Origin: RGIG6178 sp045612885
GTDB taxonomy: Bacteria > Bacillota_I > Bacilli_A > RFN20 > DUOF01
DNA length: 64,000 nt
Direction of reading: 5' to 3'
NCBI GenBank assembly: GCA_045612885.1
Contig: JAZKZZ010000015.1
Span: 18,257-82,256, forward strand
This document shows, piece after piece, positions 48,701 through 57,842 of this stretch; the stretch's first letter is position 1, and the number at the start of each line of letters is the position of its first letter. Position numbers and translations under genes: made by a program. The notes under the pieces are model-generated. The model did not search any database. It was not told the DNA's origin and worked only from the letters and a program-made list of their open reading frames with translations.

Positions 48701-48983
48701 AGAATCTACCATACTAAGAGCAGAAGCCAAAAAGTTAGCCCAAATAGCTGAAGCAGAAGGGCAAGCACAGGCTGAAAAAGCCATATACGAGGCACAAGCT
48801 TATGGTATTAAAATAGTCAACGAAGCCAACCCAGGAAATGCTTACTTAACGATAAAAGCCTATGAGGCACTGAAAAATCTAGCAGAGGGCCAATCGACTA
48901 AAATCATAGTTCCTTCTAATTTACAAGAACTGGCAGGCCTAATCACTTCTATAAAAGAAATCGCTGACGACAAAAATAAATAA
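48700..48983 (+). pseudogene. 3' fragment of a second SPFH/stomatin-like gene
   Basis: Encodes SKESTILRAEAKKLAQIAEA, ANPGNAYLTIKAYEALKNLA and STKIIVPSNLQEL, matching the last 95 residues of the intact SPFH protein (ESTILRAEAKKQAEIAEAEG, TKLIIPSNLQESA). At DNA level it has diverged widely and looks richer in G+C than the intact gene, so it came from a different strain or species, not from a fresh local duplication. The N-terminal two thirds are missing. Confidence 0.75.
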
Positions 48984-48993
48984 CACGCATGTA

Positions 48994-49030
48994 AAAACCT
49001 CCAAAGTAGAAAAATCTATCTGGAGGTTTT
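48994..49030 (+). terminator. terminator after the SPFH fragment
   Basis: Perfect ten-base stem aaaacctcca / tggaggtttt with a 17-base loop, then a T-rich stretch. It probably belongs to the donor SPFH gene. Confidence 0.7.
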
Positions 49031-49138
49031 CTTGTGCGCTCCCACTTTAATTCGCATTTGAATTCTACAATGCGGTAAACAAGATCATAAGCGTACACAT
49101 CTACTATACTTATAAATCTTTTGTTTTTATAGTAAAAG

Positions 49139-49681
49139 TTAGAATCTAAATTGTTTTATTTCTGCGTTTTTAAAACTTCTTAAATGATTATCATTATTAA
49201 AATCAACATCAATCTGTAAAAGCAAGTCTTCTAAAAACGTAGCATTGCAATTATGCGTTATGATTAATATACTATCAAACACGCAATTATTTTTTATGTC
49301 TATAAGAAAATCTTTTGTTCTATCATACGCACTTTGATAACTTTCCATACCACAAGATTCTGACCTGGAATATTTAAGTGTTTTTTCCTTTTCAGTCAAA
49401 TCATATTTGCTTCTACCTGTAAAAATCCCTTGATCTATTTCAATAAGTCTTTTGTCTTTTATAACTTTTACATTATGAAATTTATTCATTATGTTTGCAG
49501 TTTGCACAGTTCTCATAAGTGGTGAGCAATAGATTATATCGAAATTAGTATTCTTATATTTTTCAGCGACCTCTTCTGTCAACGCTATTCCTTTTTTGCT
49601 TAGCCTATTATTAGTATGTCCTTGTGTAATACCTTTTTCATTCCAAATTGTTGTCCCATGTCTCATTATATACAATTTCAT
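49139..49681 (-). CDS. histidine phosphatase family protein
   Basis: Protein of 180 residues of the phosphoglycerate mutase-like superfamily: catalytic His in KLYIMRHGTTIWNEKG, RxxQT motif in CSPLMRTVQTANIM and the second His in SILIITHNCNATFL. This branch (GpmB/CobC/PhoE-like) has broad phosphatases; the usual Glu and loop of true glycolytic mutase are not clear, and gpmI already covers glycolysis. The first Arg-His-Gly is intact, so it is likely active. AGGAGATGTGTAA precedes the ATG. It stands alone in the accessory region. Confidence 0.87.
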   Translation of the reverse strand: MKLYIMRHGTTIWNEKGITQGHTNNRLSKKGIALTEEVAEKYKNTNFDIIYCSPLMRTVQTANIMNKFHNVKVIKDKRLIEIDQGIFTGRSKYDLTEKEKTLKYSRSESCGMESYQSAYDRTKDFLIDIKNNCVFDSILIITHNCNATFLEDLLLQIDVDFNNDNHLRSFKNAEIKQFRF

Positions 49682-49766
49682 TTACACATCTCCTAAACAC
49701 ATCATTAATTCTTCTTATATACTTATTGTAAATCAGTTGATTGCATTTTTCAAGCAACTAAAAAAA

Positions 49767-49798
49767 GCAATTTGTTTTGTTTTTTACAAATTAATTGC
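49767..49798 (-). terminator. terminator after tRNA-Thr
   Basis: On the minus strand GCAATT(AA)TTTGT pairs with ACAAATTGC and is followed by seven T. It is 100 bases downstream of the tRNA and ahead of the histidine phosphatase gene. Confidence 0.6.
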
Positions 49799-49900
49799 AT
49801 ATTATGATGACAATATTGTAATTATCTGTAATTCCCTAGATAAATCCTTAAAAAGAAAAAACAAACCCTTTAATTTAAAAGAGTTCGCATATGACTTTCA

Positions 49901-49974
49901 TGGTGCTCTTTACCAGAATTGAACTGATACTTAATCCTTACCATGGATTTGGTCTACCATTAACCTAAAAGAGC
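49901..49974 (-). tRNA. tRNA-Thr(GGU)
   Basis: Seventy-four bases with encoded CCA. Acceptor GCTCTTT pairs with AAAGAGC; D arm GGT..ACC; anticodon stem AATCC/GGATT with loop ATGGTAA (anticodon GGT); T arm ATCAG-TTCAATT-CTGGT. It lies at the edge of the accessory region, a common place for element insertion, but I see no att repeat. Confidence 0.85.
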
Positions 49975-50054
49975 AAGTGTAATTATTATCTATTAAAAAA
50001 CTATAGTTTTCAATAGTTTTAGTTACTTTTATACACCTACAAATTGCATATATA

Positions 50055-50083
50055 AAAAAGCCTTTATTGATAAGGCTTTTTTA
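50055..50083 (-). terminator. terminator of the pckA-oad-birA operon
   Basis: Stem aaaaaagcct / aggctttttt around a TTATTGATA loop region; T run on the minus strand. The birA stop (50064-50066) is in the hairpin. Confidence 0.78.
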
Positions 50084-50780
50084 ATACTATTTCTCCACTA
50101 GATATTTTTCCCAATTTATCATCTTTTTTTATTAATAAGCAATTGTCTTCATCTATTCCTATAATTTCAATTAATATTTCTTTATCATTTTGTTTTAAAT
50201 ATGCTGTTTTATTCTTTAAATAATTATTTTCTTTAACTACTTGTAAATATGAATTATCATCATTTTTAAGTTTTTTTAACATATTAATAATTTTTGAGTA
50301 TAATACTTTTTTTATATTATTTAAATTTTTCTTATCTTTAGTTTCCAAGAAAATTGAAGTGGCAGGAATCTCAAATTCGCTAGAATTAACATTTAATCCT
50401 ATTCCAATAACTATAGCTTCAATATCATTTCCATTGGATATTCCCTCTAATAATATACCTGATATCTTTTTATCATTTACATATACGTCATTAGGCCACT
50501 TAATAGATACATTTACTACATTTAATTCTAATAATAATTCATAAACACAAACAGCACTAGCTAAAGATAAAGATGCATATCTGTTAATTATGCTTTTATC
50601 TTTAATAAGAACAGAAAAAAGGAGATCTTCTCCTTTTTTACTAATCCAAACACGATTATATCTTCCATGCCCTTTAAATTGGAAATCAGCACTAACAAAA
50701 GTTAAATTTTTTTCATTTGTATAATTATTCTTTAAATATATAGATGTAGAATCAATTTCACTAAAATGATACTCTTTCAT
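50064..50780 (-). CDS. birA: biotin--[carboxylase] ligase
   Basis: Attaches biotin to carrier proteins. About 238 residues; only the catalytic and C-terminal SH3-like domains are present, with no N-terminal DNA-binding domain, so it is not a repressor. Motifs: FKGHGRYNRVWISKKGEDLL (biotin-AMP loop, GRGRxGR type), SIKWPNDVYVNDKKISGILL and IGIGLNVN. Its place right after oadB suggests its main client is the biotin carrier encoded in the same operon. ATG at 50780 follows AGGTGATTGAG; a GTG upstream is inside the site. Confidence 0.94.
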   Translation of the reverse strand: MKEYHFSEIDSTSIYLKNNYTNEKNLTFVSADFQFKGHGRYNRVWISKKGEDLLFSVLIKDKSIINRYASLSLASAVCVYELLLELNVVNVSIKWPNDVYVNDKKISGILLEGISNGNDIEAIVIGIGLNVNSSEFEIPATSIFLETKDKKNLNNIKKVLYSKIINMLKKLKNDDNSYLQVVKENNYLKNKTAYLKQNDKEILIEIIGIDEDNCLLIKKDDKLGKISSGEIVLKKPYQ

Positions 50781-50793
50781 CTCAATCACCTAA

Positions 50794-51984
50794 TTATAAG
50801 AATAAAAGCATTAAGATACCTGCTGCTACTGCTGAACCTATAACACCAGCTACATTTGGTCCCATTGCGTGCATTAATAAGAAGTTGTCTGGATCTTCAT
50901 CTTTTCCTATTTTATGTACTACACGAGCTGCCATTGGAACTGCAGATACTCCGGCAGCTCCAATCATTGGATTTACTTTTCCTTTGCTACATACACACAT
51001 TAGTTTACCTACCAACACTCCACAAGCAGTAGAAATAGAAAAAGCAAAGATTCCTAAAGCGAATATCTTTAGAGTTCCTAAAGTCAAGAATGTTTCTGCA
51101 GTAGCAGTAGCACCTACACTTAATCCTAAAAGGATAGTAACTATATATAACATTGAATTAGATAATGTTTCTGTTATCTTTGGAACAACATTTGATTCCT
51201 TGATTAAATTTCCTAACATTAAACTTCCAATAAGTGGAGCACATGAAGGAACTAACAAAATAACTACTATTGCCACAATTATAGGAAATAAAATTCTCTC
51301 GCTTTTAGAAACTTCTCTAACTTGTTTCATCTTAATTTGTCTCTCTTTTTTGGTTGTTAAAAGTTTTATAACTGGAGGTTGAATCACTGGAACTAAAGCC
51401 ATATATGAATATGCTGCTATAGATATTGCTCCTAATAATTCAGGCGCCATTTTAGAGGTAACCAAAATTGCAGTTGGGCCATCAGCTCCACCTATTATTC
51501 CTATTGAAGATGCTTCTAATGCATTAAAGCCTAATAATATAGCTCCCACAAAAGTGATAAAAATTCCAAGTTGTGCCGCTGCTCCAAGAAGCATTGTTTT
51601 CTTATTAGCAATTAATGGAGAAAAGTCTGTTGTTGCTCCAATACATAAAAATATTAAGCATGGATAAATACCAAACTTTACACCATAATATAAATATCCA
51701 AATAATCCTGAATATTGTGTTTCACTAACATTTACACCATTAATGCTAGTTTCTACAATAGTCTTTTTAAATAGTTCCTCTCCTGCTCCAGGTAAATTGA
51801 CAAGTAACATAGAAAAGGCTATTGGTAACAATAAATATGGTTCAAATTTCTTTTTAATAGCTAAATATAGTAATACACAAGAAACAGCAATCATGATTAA
51901 ATTTTTCCAACCACCATCACTAAAAAACATTGCTATTCCCGTTGATTCTATAAAGCCTTGAAAAATATCAATTAACTTATCCAT
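50794..51984 (-). CDS. oadB: sodium-pumping decarboxylase beta subunit
   Basis: Integral membrane subunit that couples decarboxylation of carboxybiotin to Na+ export. It has 396 residues and about nine membrane helices plus the re-entrant signature GIIGGADGPTAILVTSKMAP with the key Asp, and MGPNVAGVIGSAVAAG near the end. Homologues serve oxaloacetate, methylmalonyl-CoA or glutaconyl-CoA decarboxylases; oadA and pckA next door point to oxaloacetate. AGGTAATTACT precedes the ATG. Confidence 0.95.
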   Translation of the reverse strand: MDKLIDIFQGFIESTGIAMFFSDGGWKNLIMIAVSCVLLYLAIKKKFEPYLLLPIAFSMLLVNLPGAGEELFKKTIVETSINGVNVSETQYSGLFGYLYYGVKFGIYPCLIFLCIGATTDFSPLIANKKTMLLGAAAQLGIFITFVGAILLGFNALEASSIGIIGGADGPTAILVTSKMAPELLGAISIAAYSYMALVPVIQPPVIKLLTTKKERQIKMKQVREVSKSERILFPIIVAIVVILLVPSCAPLIGSLMLGNLIKESNVVPKITETLSNSMLYIVTILLGLSVGATATAETFLTLGTLKIFALGIFAFSISTACGVLVGKLMCVCSKGKVNPMIGAAGVSAVPMAARVVHKIGKDEDPDNFLLMHAMGPNVAGVIGSAVAAGILMLLFL

Positions 51985-51993
51985 AGTAATTAC

Positions 51994-52341
51994 CTATTTT
52001 ATTTTTATTAATACTTGATTAGCAGTAACCATTTGTCCTTTTTGAACTAACACTTCTACTACTTCTCCATCAACAGGTGCATTAACTTCATTCTCTAATT
52101 TCATTGCTTCAATTAGTAAAAGTACATCCCCTTTTTTTATTTTACTTCCTTTTTTTACTAAGACTTCAATAACATTTCCTTGAATCGGAGCTAAAATTTC
52201 CCTACCTTCAACATTATCTTTCTTTTCTTCTACTTTTTGCTCTTTTACTTCCTCTTTTTGAATACTACCTTTTACTTCTTCAACTGATTCAAGCAGAACA
52301 TCAAAAGTTTTACCATTAATTTGAACTCTATATTTTTTCAT
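51994..52341 (-). CDS. biotin carboxyl carrier protein
   Basis: Protein of 115 residues: a short N-terminal domain, a Lys/Glu-rich linker (residues about 25-45), then a biotinyl domain with biotinylation Lys in LIEAMKLENEVNAP. It carries CO2 between the OadA carboxyltransferase and OadB. Usually the domain is fused to OadA in enterobacteria; here it is separate, as in glutaconyl- and methylmalonyl-CoA decarboxylases. AGGAGG precedes the ATG. Confidence 0.95.
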   Translation of the reverse strand: MKKYRVQINGKTFDVLLESVEEVKGSIQKEEVKEQKVEEKKDNVEGREILAPIQGNVIEVLVKKGSKIKKGDVLLLIEAMKLENEVNAPVDGEVVEVLVQKGQMVTANQVLIKIK

Positions 52342-52342
52342 T

Positions 52343-52636
52343 TTACTCCTCCTCTACTTTAGTGATACTTACTAATCTAGCGTGTTTCTTTGTTTCGTTA
52401 TAATAATCAATTGATGCTACTATTGTGGCTACAGAAGCATCTTCATCTTCATCTAACAATTTATTTTCTATTCTTGGATTAATATATTTTCTTTTATTGA
52501 TTTTAATAATAATATTTGAGAAAATACTCGCTACTGAAATAATCACAATTAATACAACAAATACTATCAAAATTGAAATAAGTGCAACAATCAAAGAATC
52601 TAATAACCCAAAAGTTCCATTCACAGGTGTATACAT
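52343..52636 (-). CDS. oadG: sodium-pump decarboxylase gamma subunit (OadG-like)
   Basis: Protein of 97 residues with one N-terminal membrane helix (LLDSLIVALISILIVFVVLI and following) and a charged cytoplasmic tail, the usual OadG layout; gamma subunits assemble the alpha and beta subunits. The tail has no His-rich zinc site seen in Klebsiella OadG. It lies between oadA and the carrier gene with AGGAGG upstream. Confidence 0.88.
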   Translation of the reverse strand: MYTPVNGTFGLLDSLIVALISILIVFVVLIVIISVASIFSNIIIKINKRKYINPRIENKLLDEDEDASVATIVASIDYYNETKKHARLVSITKVEEE

Positions 52637-52648
52637 CTTAGTATCCTC

Positions 52649-54019
52649 CTATGCATCTATTTTTATAGTTTCTACAATTTTATCTTCTTCTCTTTTTTGC
52701 AAAAACTTAATAGCCACTTCATTAAACAAAGCTATACTTAAAACATCTTCATCTGTTTTAGCAATGCCTTTGTATTGTTTCTTTAATTCTTTGAATTCTG
52801 GTTTTAAATCATCCGCTGGTCTATATGTTATAACTTCGTCCTCACCAATTATTTTCTTCTTTATATCTTCATTAACAGGTGCAGGTGATTTTCCATATTT
52901 TCCATGTAAATATTCATTAATTTCTTTTGGAACCATTTTATATCTTTCTTTAGATAATACATTTAACACCGCTTGAGTTCCTACCATTTGTGAAAGTGGT
53001 GTTACTAAAGGTGGATATCCCATATCTTTTCTAACATTTGGTACTTCTTGTAATACTTCTCCTAATTTATCTAGAGCATTTTGTTGTTTCAATTGACTTA
53101 TTAGATTAGATAACATTCCTCCAGGAACCTGATACTTTAAAATATTAGGATTACAAGTTAAAACTTTTGGATTTAATATGCCGTTTTCCAAATACTTTTG
53201 TTTTACCTTTTCTAGTTTACTTGCTGCAATATTTAGCATTTCTTCATTTAACTCAGGATCGTATTCAGTTCCTTTTAATGCATAATTTAAAGATTCTGTG
53301 CACGGTTGAGAAGTACCTCCAGATAAAGGAGATAATGCAGTATCTATAATATCTACTCCCGCTTGAATTGCGCGTAAATATGTCATTTCCATTAATCCAC
53401 CTGTACAATGAGAATGTAATTCGATTGGTAGTTTTGTATTCTTTTTAATTTCACTAATCAAATTATATGCTACCTCAGGTAATAACACACCAGCCATATC
53501 TTTTATACACAAAGAATCAGCACCCATTTTTTCAACTTCTTTAGCTAATTGTACATAATATTCTATAGTATGCACTGGACTAGTAGTATAACTTAATGCA
53601 ATTTGACATTCTCCACCATATTTTTTAGTAGATTCAACAGCACATTTTAAATTTCTTATATCGTTTAATGCATCAAATACCCTAACAATATCAATTCCAT
53701 TTTTAATTGCTTTTTCCACAAATTTATCTACTACATCATCTGCATAATGACGATACCCTAATAAATTTTGGCCTCTAAGTAACATTTGTAATTTTGTTTT
53801 CTTACATACTTTTTTTACTTTTCTAAGTCTTTCCCATGGATCTTCATTTAAGAATCTCAAGCAAGAGTCAAATGTAGCTCCACCCCAGATTTCTATAGCG
53901 TAATAGCCCGCTTTATCAAGTTCACTTAAAGATAACAATACTTCATCAGTCGTCATTCTTGTAGCAAATAATGACTGATGTCCATCTCTTAAAGCTGTTT
54001 CTACAACTTTTACTTTCAT
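52649..54019 (-). CDS. oadA: oxaloacetate decarboxylase alpha subunit (carboxyltransferase)
   Basis: Moves the carboxyl group of oxaloacetate to biotin, leaving pyruvate. It has 456 residues: an HMGL-like TIM barrel (TALRDGHQSLFATRMTTDEV; metal ligands in ELHSHCTGG; carbamylated Lys in ADSLCIKDMAG) and the PYC_OADA domain, with no biotinyl domain. An equivalent 5S/pyruvate carboxylase B subunit is the alternative, but the oadB and oadG partners support the decarboxylase. AGGGGTG precedes the ATG. Confidence 0.95.
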   Translation of the reverse strand: MKVKVVETALRDGHQSLFATRMTTDEVLLSLSELDKAGYYAIEIWGGATFDSCLRFLNEDPWERLRKVKKVCKKTKLQMLLRGQNLLGYRHYADDVVDKFVEKAIKNGIDIVRVFDALNDIRNLKCAVESTKKYGGECQIALSYTTSPVHTIEYYVQLAKEVEKMGADSLCIKDMAGVLLPEVAYNLISEIKKNTKLPIELHSHCTGGLMEMTYLRAIQAGVDIIDTALSPLSGGTSQPCTESLNYALKGTEYDPELNEEMLNIAASKLEKVKQKYLENGILNPKVLTCNPNILKYQVPGGMLSNLISQLKQQNALDKLGEVLQEVPNVRKDMGYPPLVTPLSQMVGTQAVLNVLSKERYKMVPKEINEYLHGKYGKSPAPVNEDIKKKIIGEDEVITYRPADDLKPEFKELKKQYKGIAKTDEDVLSIALFNEVAIKFLQKREEDKIVETIKIDA

Positions 54020-54029
54020 GATTTCACCC

Positions 54030-55664
54030 CTATTTAATTTCTTTAATAGCTTTCTTTATAGAATTGATTGCAACAGAAGGTAATTTTTCTCTTCCTTCTA
54101 GACTTGTTAAATAATTTAATCTATCTTGCATACGTGCTTTCAAATTTTGACAATATTCTTTATCAGAAAAATCAGGTTCATATCCTTTTATTTTGTAGTA
54201 TTGTAAATCAGAAAAATTACCAAATTTTACAAACTTAGCTTTGTTAGTAACAATATCTTCAATTAATCCTAAAGTAACTTGAGGAGTAACTTTAATGTCT
54301 TTAAAGAATCCTGTATTGATAATGTAACAATCCACATTTAAGTTATCAAATAACGATTTAAAAGATAAGAAATCTTTTTCAAGTGGATATAATCTAAAAG
54401 GATTAGCATATGGCACGATAACTAATTGATTAGGATCCATGCCTGGAATATATTCAGCAGTAGAGCGCTTTGTAGCTAAAGTTGCTCCCATTGCAGAAGC
54501 TAATGCAGAGTCAGTAACTTTTACAACTGGAGGTAATGAATTATCTTTCATAATCCAGAAAATAGCATCTGTAGGCTCATCAAACTTATATTCTCTATTA
54601 AGAGCAGCAAACTTCGATTTAACTGTTCTACCATTACCATTTAAAATATCTTCAGTTACTGGTACCACCTTACCATTTTCATCTATTGTAGCTCCGCAAT
54701 TTTGAAGTGTTAAGAAATATTTGGATTGAGGATTAGTAAGTGGATAATCTTGAGTTTTATCATAATATGAAGGTTCTAACGAAATTGATGAACCATTTTT
54801 ATTATTAATTACAAATGCATCATCATGTAAAACTGTAGTATCTAGTTTTCCACCGTGATTGCTTAAAGTGATTGTAGATTTACCAGAACCTGATAATCCA
54901 AATACTGATACAACTTTTTTACTTCCATCTTTAAAATTAAATCTCTTTTGCCCACCATGACAAGCTGTATAGCCCTCTCTATTAGCAATTGACCAACCTA
55001 GAGTCAATGTTCCTTTTTTATGTTCACCAAAATATCTCATACCTAGTAAACAAGCGCAATTATATTGAGAATCAAATAAAGCTAAACCGTCTTTATATTC
55101 TTCGTCATAATAATCAGGATCTGAATAAATATAAATATCTCCTTCTTCAATTACTCTAGACTTTTTATATATTTTCGTAGTAGCTTCATCCACTATTTGA
55201 AAGTTTAATAACCATGAATACAATGTATTTTCATATCCTTGTGGAATTAATAAATGAGCCTTAACCATAAACTCTTTGTCTAATCCAACATATGCAGTTG
55301 CATGATACATAGTTTTTCTACATCCCTTAAAAATGATTTCTCTAACTTGTCCTGCATACTTATCACGATTATCATCATCGACTAATCTTCTTAATCTTGC
55401 TTGACGTCCTGTAATAAATCCATCATTAAACAATAAAACTTTACTTCCTTCTTCTAGTCCTAGTTCTTTAGCGTTAACAACTTCTTGATCTGTAACTACA
55501 GTTCCAGGACAATTTTTTGCTAATTCATAAGCTTGCTTTAATGAAGTTACTTCAATTACATTATTACGATAAAATGCTGTTTCAATCGTAGATCTTAATC
55601 TACTATAAATTTTAGGACTGTTTAATCCTATTTCTTCTTTCTTTAATTTACTTCTAGTTGCCAT
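54030..55664 (-). CDS. pckA: phosphoenolpyruvate carboxykinase (ATP)
   Basis: Reversible conversion of oxaloacetate + ATP and PEP + CO2 + ADP. It has 544 residues. P-loop FGLSGSGKSTITLS at about 255-265, metal site LHDDAFVINNKNGSSISLEP, and the substrate region YHATAYVG / HLLIPQGYENTLYSW. It is the first gene of the operon, 10 bases before oadA. In fermenters that pair it with OAA-using enzymes it usually runs toward oxaloacetate, giving ATP; direction here is inference. CCCCCT on the plus strand marks a strong ribosome site. Confidence 0.97.
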   Translation of the reverse strand: MATRSKLKKEEIGLNSPKIYSRLRSTIETAFYRNNVIEVTSLKQAYELAKNCPGTVVTDQEVVNAKELGLEEGSKVLLFNDGFITGRQARLRRLVDDDNRDKYAGQVREIIFKGCRKTMYHATAYVGLDKEFMVKAHLLIPQGYENTLYSWLLNFQIVDEATTKIYKKSRVIEEGDIYIYSDPDYYDEEYKDGLALFDSQYNCACLLGMRYFGEHKKGTLTLGWSIANREGYTACHGGQKRFNFKDGSKKVVSVFGLSGSGKSTITLSNHGGKLDTTVLHDDAFVINNKNGSSISLEPSYYDKTQDYPLTNPQSKYFLTLQNCGATIDENGKVVPVTEDILNGNGRTVKSKFAALNREYKFDEPTDAIFWIMKDNSLPPVVKVTDSALASAMGATLATKRSTAEYIPGMDPNQLVIVPYANPFRLYPLEKDFLSFKSLFDNLNVDCYIINTGFFKDIKVTPQVTLGLIEDIVTNKAKFVKFGNFSDLQYYKIKGYEPDFSDKEYCQNLKARMQDRLNYLTSLEGREKLPSVAINSIKKAIKEIK

Positions 55665-55780
55665 ATTATATCCCCCTATTATTAGCTATTTTAATTTATA
55701 TAAATTAAAATCAATTTCATAATATCATTTACTTTTTAAAATCACAATAATACAAGAATTTATTATAAAAAGTATAAAAA

Positions 55781-55800
55781 AGAGGATTATTCAATCCTCT
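55781..55800 (-). terminator. terminator of the metal-ATPase operon
   Basis: Eight-base stem agaggatt / aatcctct with a 4-base loop and T run, five bases after the ATPase stop. Confidence 0.82.
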
Positions 55801-55805
55801 ATCTA

Positions 55806-57842
55806 TTATTTAGTTTCTGGTGAATACACTAGTGCTCTCATACTATTTAGAATTGCCAATAATGTCACTCCTACATCAGCAAATACTGCACTTAACATTC
55901 CCGTAATTCCTATTGTTCCTAATGCTAAAAATAATAGCTTTATTCCCGCTGATAAGATTATATTTTGCCATACTATTTTTTGAGTATATTTAGATATTTG
56001 TATAGCAATAGCAACTTTACTAGGATTATCGTCCACAAGTACAATGTCTGATACCTCAATACTATTTGGACTACCATTAATTCCCATACTAATACCAACA
56101 TCTGCTAACATAAGTGAAGGTGAATCATTTAGTCCATCCCCAACATAACCTAGCATAATTTTTTTATTCTTTTTAGTGTCTTCAAGCCACTTAAATTTAT
56201 CTTGTGGCAAAAGATTGCTATGACTATTATCTATTTCTAATTTATTAGCAATACTTGTCACACTTTCTTTATTATCACCAGATAAAAGTGCGCTTTTAAC
56301 ATTCATTTTCTTAAGTAAATCTATAGCATATTTAGATGAATGTTTTACACTATCTTTTAATTGTATTTCTCCACATTTCGCGTTATTTATAAATAACTCA
56401 ACTGTAGTTACACTTAACTCTTTTGTTTTTCTCCCCACAAAGTATTTGTCTCTATTATATGTAAAATACACCCCTTCTCCTGAAACTTCTCTTACTCCAT
56501 GAGCTCTTTCCAACTCTTTTTTATTATGAGCAACTATAGATTTTGCAAGAGGGTGCAACGAATATTGTTCTCCTAAAGAAGCAAGGTATAGAATATCTTC
56601 TTCTTGTAATTCTTCTTTAAATGATTTTACACATTCAATTTCAAACTTACCTGTAGTTAGTGTTCCTGTTTTATCAAAGACTACCATATCCAACTTACTA
56701 CAAGCATCTAAGTAGTTACTTCCTTTTATTAAAATTCCATGCTTTGATGCATTGCCTATTCCTGAAAAATATGCAAGTGGAACAGAAATAGCAAATGCAC
56801 ACGGACATGATACGACTAAAAATATAAGACCCCTATATATTCCTATATTAATATCCTTAGTAACAAGTGAAACTATAATAAATACTATTAAAGCACATAT
56901 AATAACTCCTAAAGTATACCATCTAGTAATCTTGGATATTAACGTTTCCGTCTTTGATTTTTTTTCACTTGCATGTTCAATTAAATCCACAATTCGATTA
57001 ACAGCACTATCTTTATATTCGCTTGTAGCTATAATTTTTAATACCCCATCTAAAACTATACTTCCTGACATCACTTCGCTATTTTCTTTTGCTAATATAG
57101 GTAAACTTTCACCTGTTAAGCTTTGCATGTCCAGATTAGCACTACCAGATATTACCTTTCCATCAACAGGTACTCTTTCTCCTGGCTTAACAATTATCAT
57201 ATTTCCTTTTTTTACATCTTTTGGCTCTACTTTTATTTCTTTATCTCCTTGTAAAATCGTAGCAAATTCTGGTTGGAAATTTGTAAGTTTCTCTATAGAC
57301 TTTCTAGACTTATCCACTGCTAAACTTTCAAAAATTTTACCTATAGAGTACAATCCTATAACCATAAAAGCTTCCATATTTTCTTTTAATAAAGTTGCTC
57401 CTATAACTGATATTGTTAGTAATAAATTTTCATTAATAATGCCCTTAATTAATAACTTAAAAGCCTTATAATATGTTTTATATCCTAACAATAAAATACT
57501 TGCTAAAAAACAAAGCCAATAAATAAACTTACTATTATCTAAAAAACAAGAAATAATCCCCAATATTAAACCTAAAACAATAATTACTATATCTATTATT
57601 AATTTAACATTCTTATCCGAAGTTTTGTTTTCCACAATATATTCTGCCTCTGGTTCAATTTGCTTAGTCAAACTTATAATATCTTTAAAACTTTTATCAA
57701 CATTATCACTTTCAAAAGTTAAAGTTGATTTAAAAAAATCTATTGATGCATTATTAACACTGTTAAGCTTATTAATCTCATTTTCTAAAGTTTTAGCACA
57801 ATTAGGACAATCTAATCCCTTAATCTTGACAATCTTTTTCAT
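55806..57842 (-). CDS. cadA: Zn2+/Cd2+/Pb2+-exporting P1B-type ATPase
   Basis: Heavy-metal efflux pump, 678 residues. N-terminal HMA domain with metal-binding Cys12-x2-Cys15 (GLDCPNCAKT), eight membrane helices, actuator TGES (about 243), the CPC metal site (346-348, VVSCPCAFAISVP), phosphorylation Asp390 (DKTGTLTTGK), the HP motif in SLHPLAKSI and hinge GDGLNDSPSL. The CadC-type regulator gene upstream overlaps by 23 bases, which favours Zn/Cd/Pb over copper. AAGGAG precedes the ATG. Confidence 0.95.
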   Translation of the reverse strand: MKKIVKIKGLDCPNCAKTLENEINKLNSVNNASIDFFKSTLTFESDNVDKSFKDIISLTKQIEPEAEYIVENKTSDKNVKLIIDIVIIVLGLILGIISCFLDNSKFIYWLCFLASILLLGYKTYYKAFKLLIKGIINENLLLTISVIGATLLKENMEAFMVIGLYSIGKIFESLAVDKSRKSIEKLTNFQPEFATILQGDKEIKVEPKDVKKGNMIIVKPGERVPVDGKVISGSANLDMQSLTGESLPILAKENSEVMSGSIVLDGVLKIIATSEYKDSAVNRIVDLIEHASEKKSKTETLISKITRWYTLGVIICALIVFIIVSLVTKDINIGIYRGLIFLVVSCPCAFAISVPLAYFSGIGNASKHGILIKGSNYLDACSKLDMVVFDKTGTLTTGKFEIECVKSFKEELQEEDILYLASLGEQYSLHPLAKSIVAHNKKELERAHGVREVSGEGVYFTYNRDKYFVGRKTKELSVTTVELFINNAKCGEIQLKDSVKHSSKYAIDLLKKMNVKSALLSGDNKESVTSIANKLEIDNSHSNLLPQDKFKWLEDTKKNKKIMLGYVGDGLNDSPSLMLADVGISMGINGSPNSIEVSDIVLVDDNPSKVAIAIQISKYTQKIVWQNIILSAGIKLLFLALGTIGITGMLSAVFADVGVTLLAILNSMRALVYSPETK

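Noticed and set aside
49139..49681. Cofactor-dependent phosphoglycerate mutase (gpmA) for glycolysis
   Set aside because: Short, lacks the full gpmA pattern, far from glycolytic genes, and gpmI already serves that step; kept as histidine phosphatase family.
46711..49980. Integrative element flanked by attachment repeats between the SPFH gene and tRNA-Thr
   Set aside because: The two SPFH 3' ends are too diverged to be att duplications and no integrase gene or repeat of the tRNA end is present.
52425..52976. 183-codon plus-strand frame over oadG and oadA
   Set aside because: Antisense shadow of two well-identified genes; no ribosome site and Ser/Ile-rich as expected from the opposite strand.
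51994..54019. Acetyl-CoA or pyruvate carboxylase rather than oxaloacetate decarboxylase
   Set aside because: There is no biotin carboxylase (ATP-grasp) gene, while beta and gamma sodium-pump subunits are present.
56752..57471. 239-codon plus-strand frame over the metal ATPase gene
   Set aside because: Antisense shadow of cadA, whose motifs are complete.
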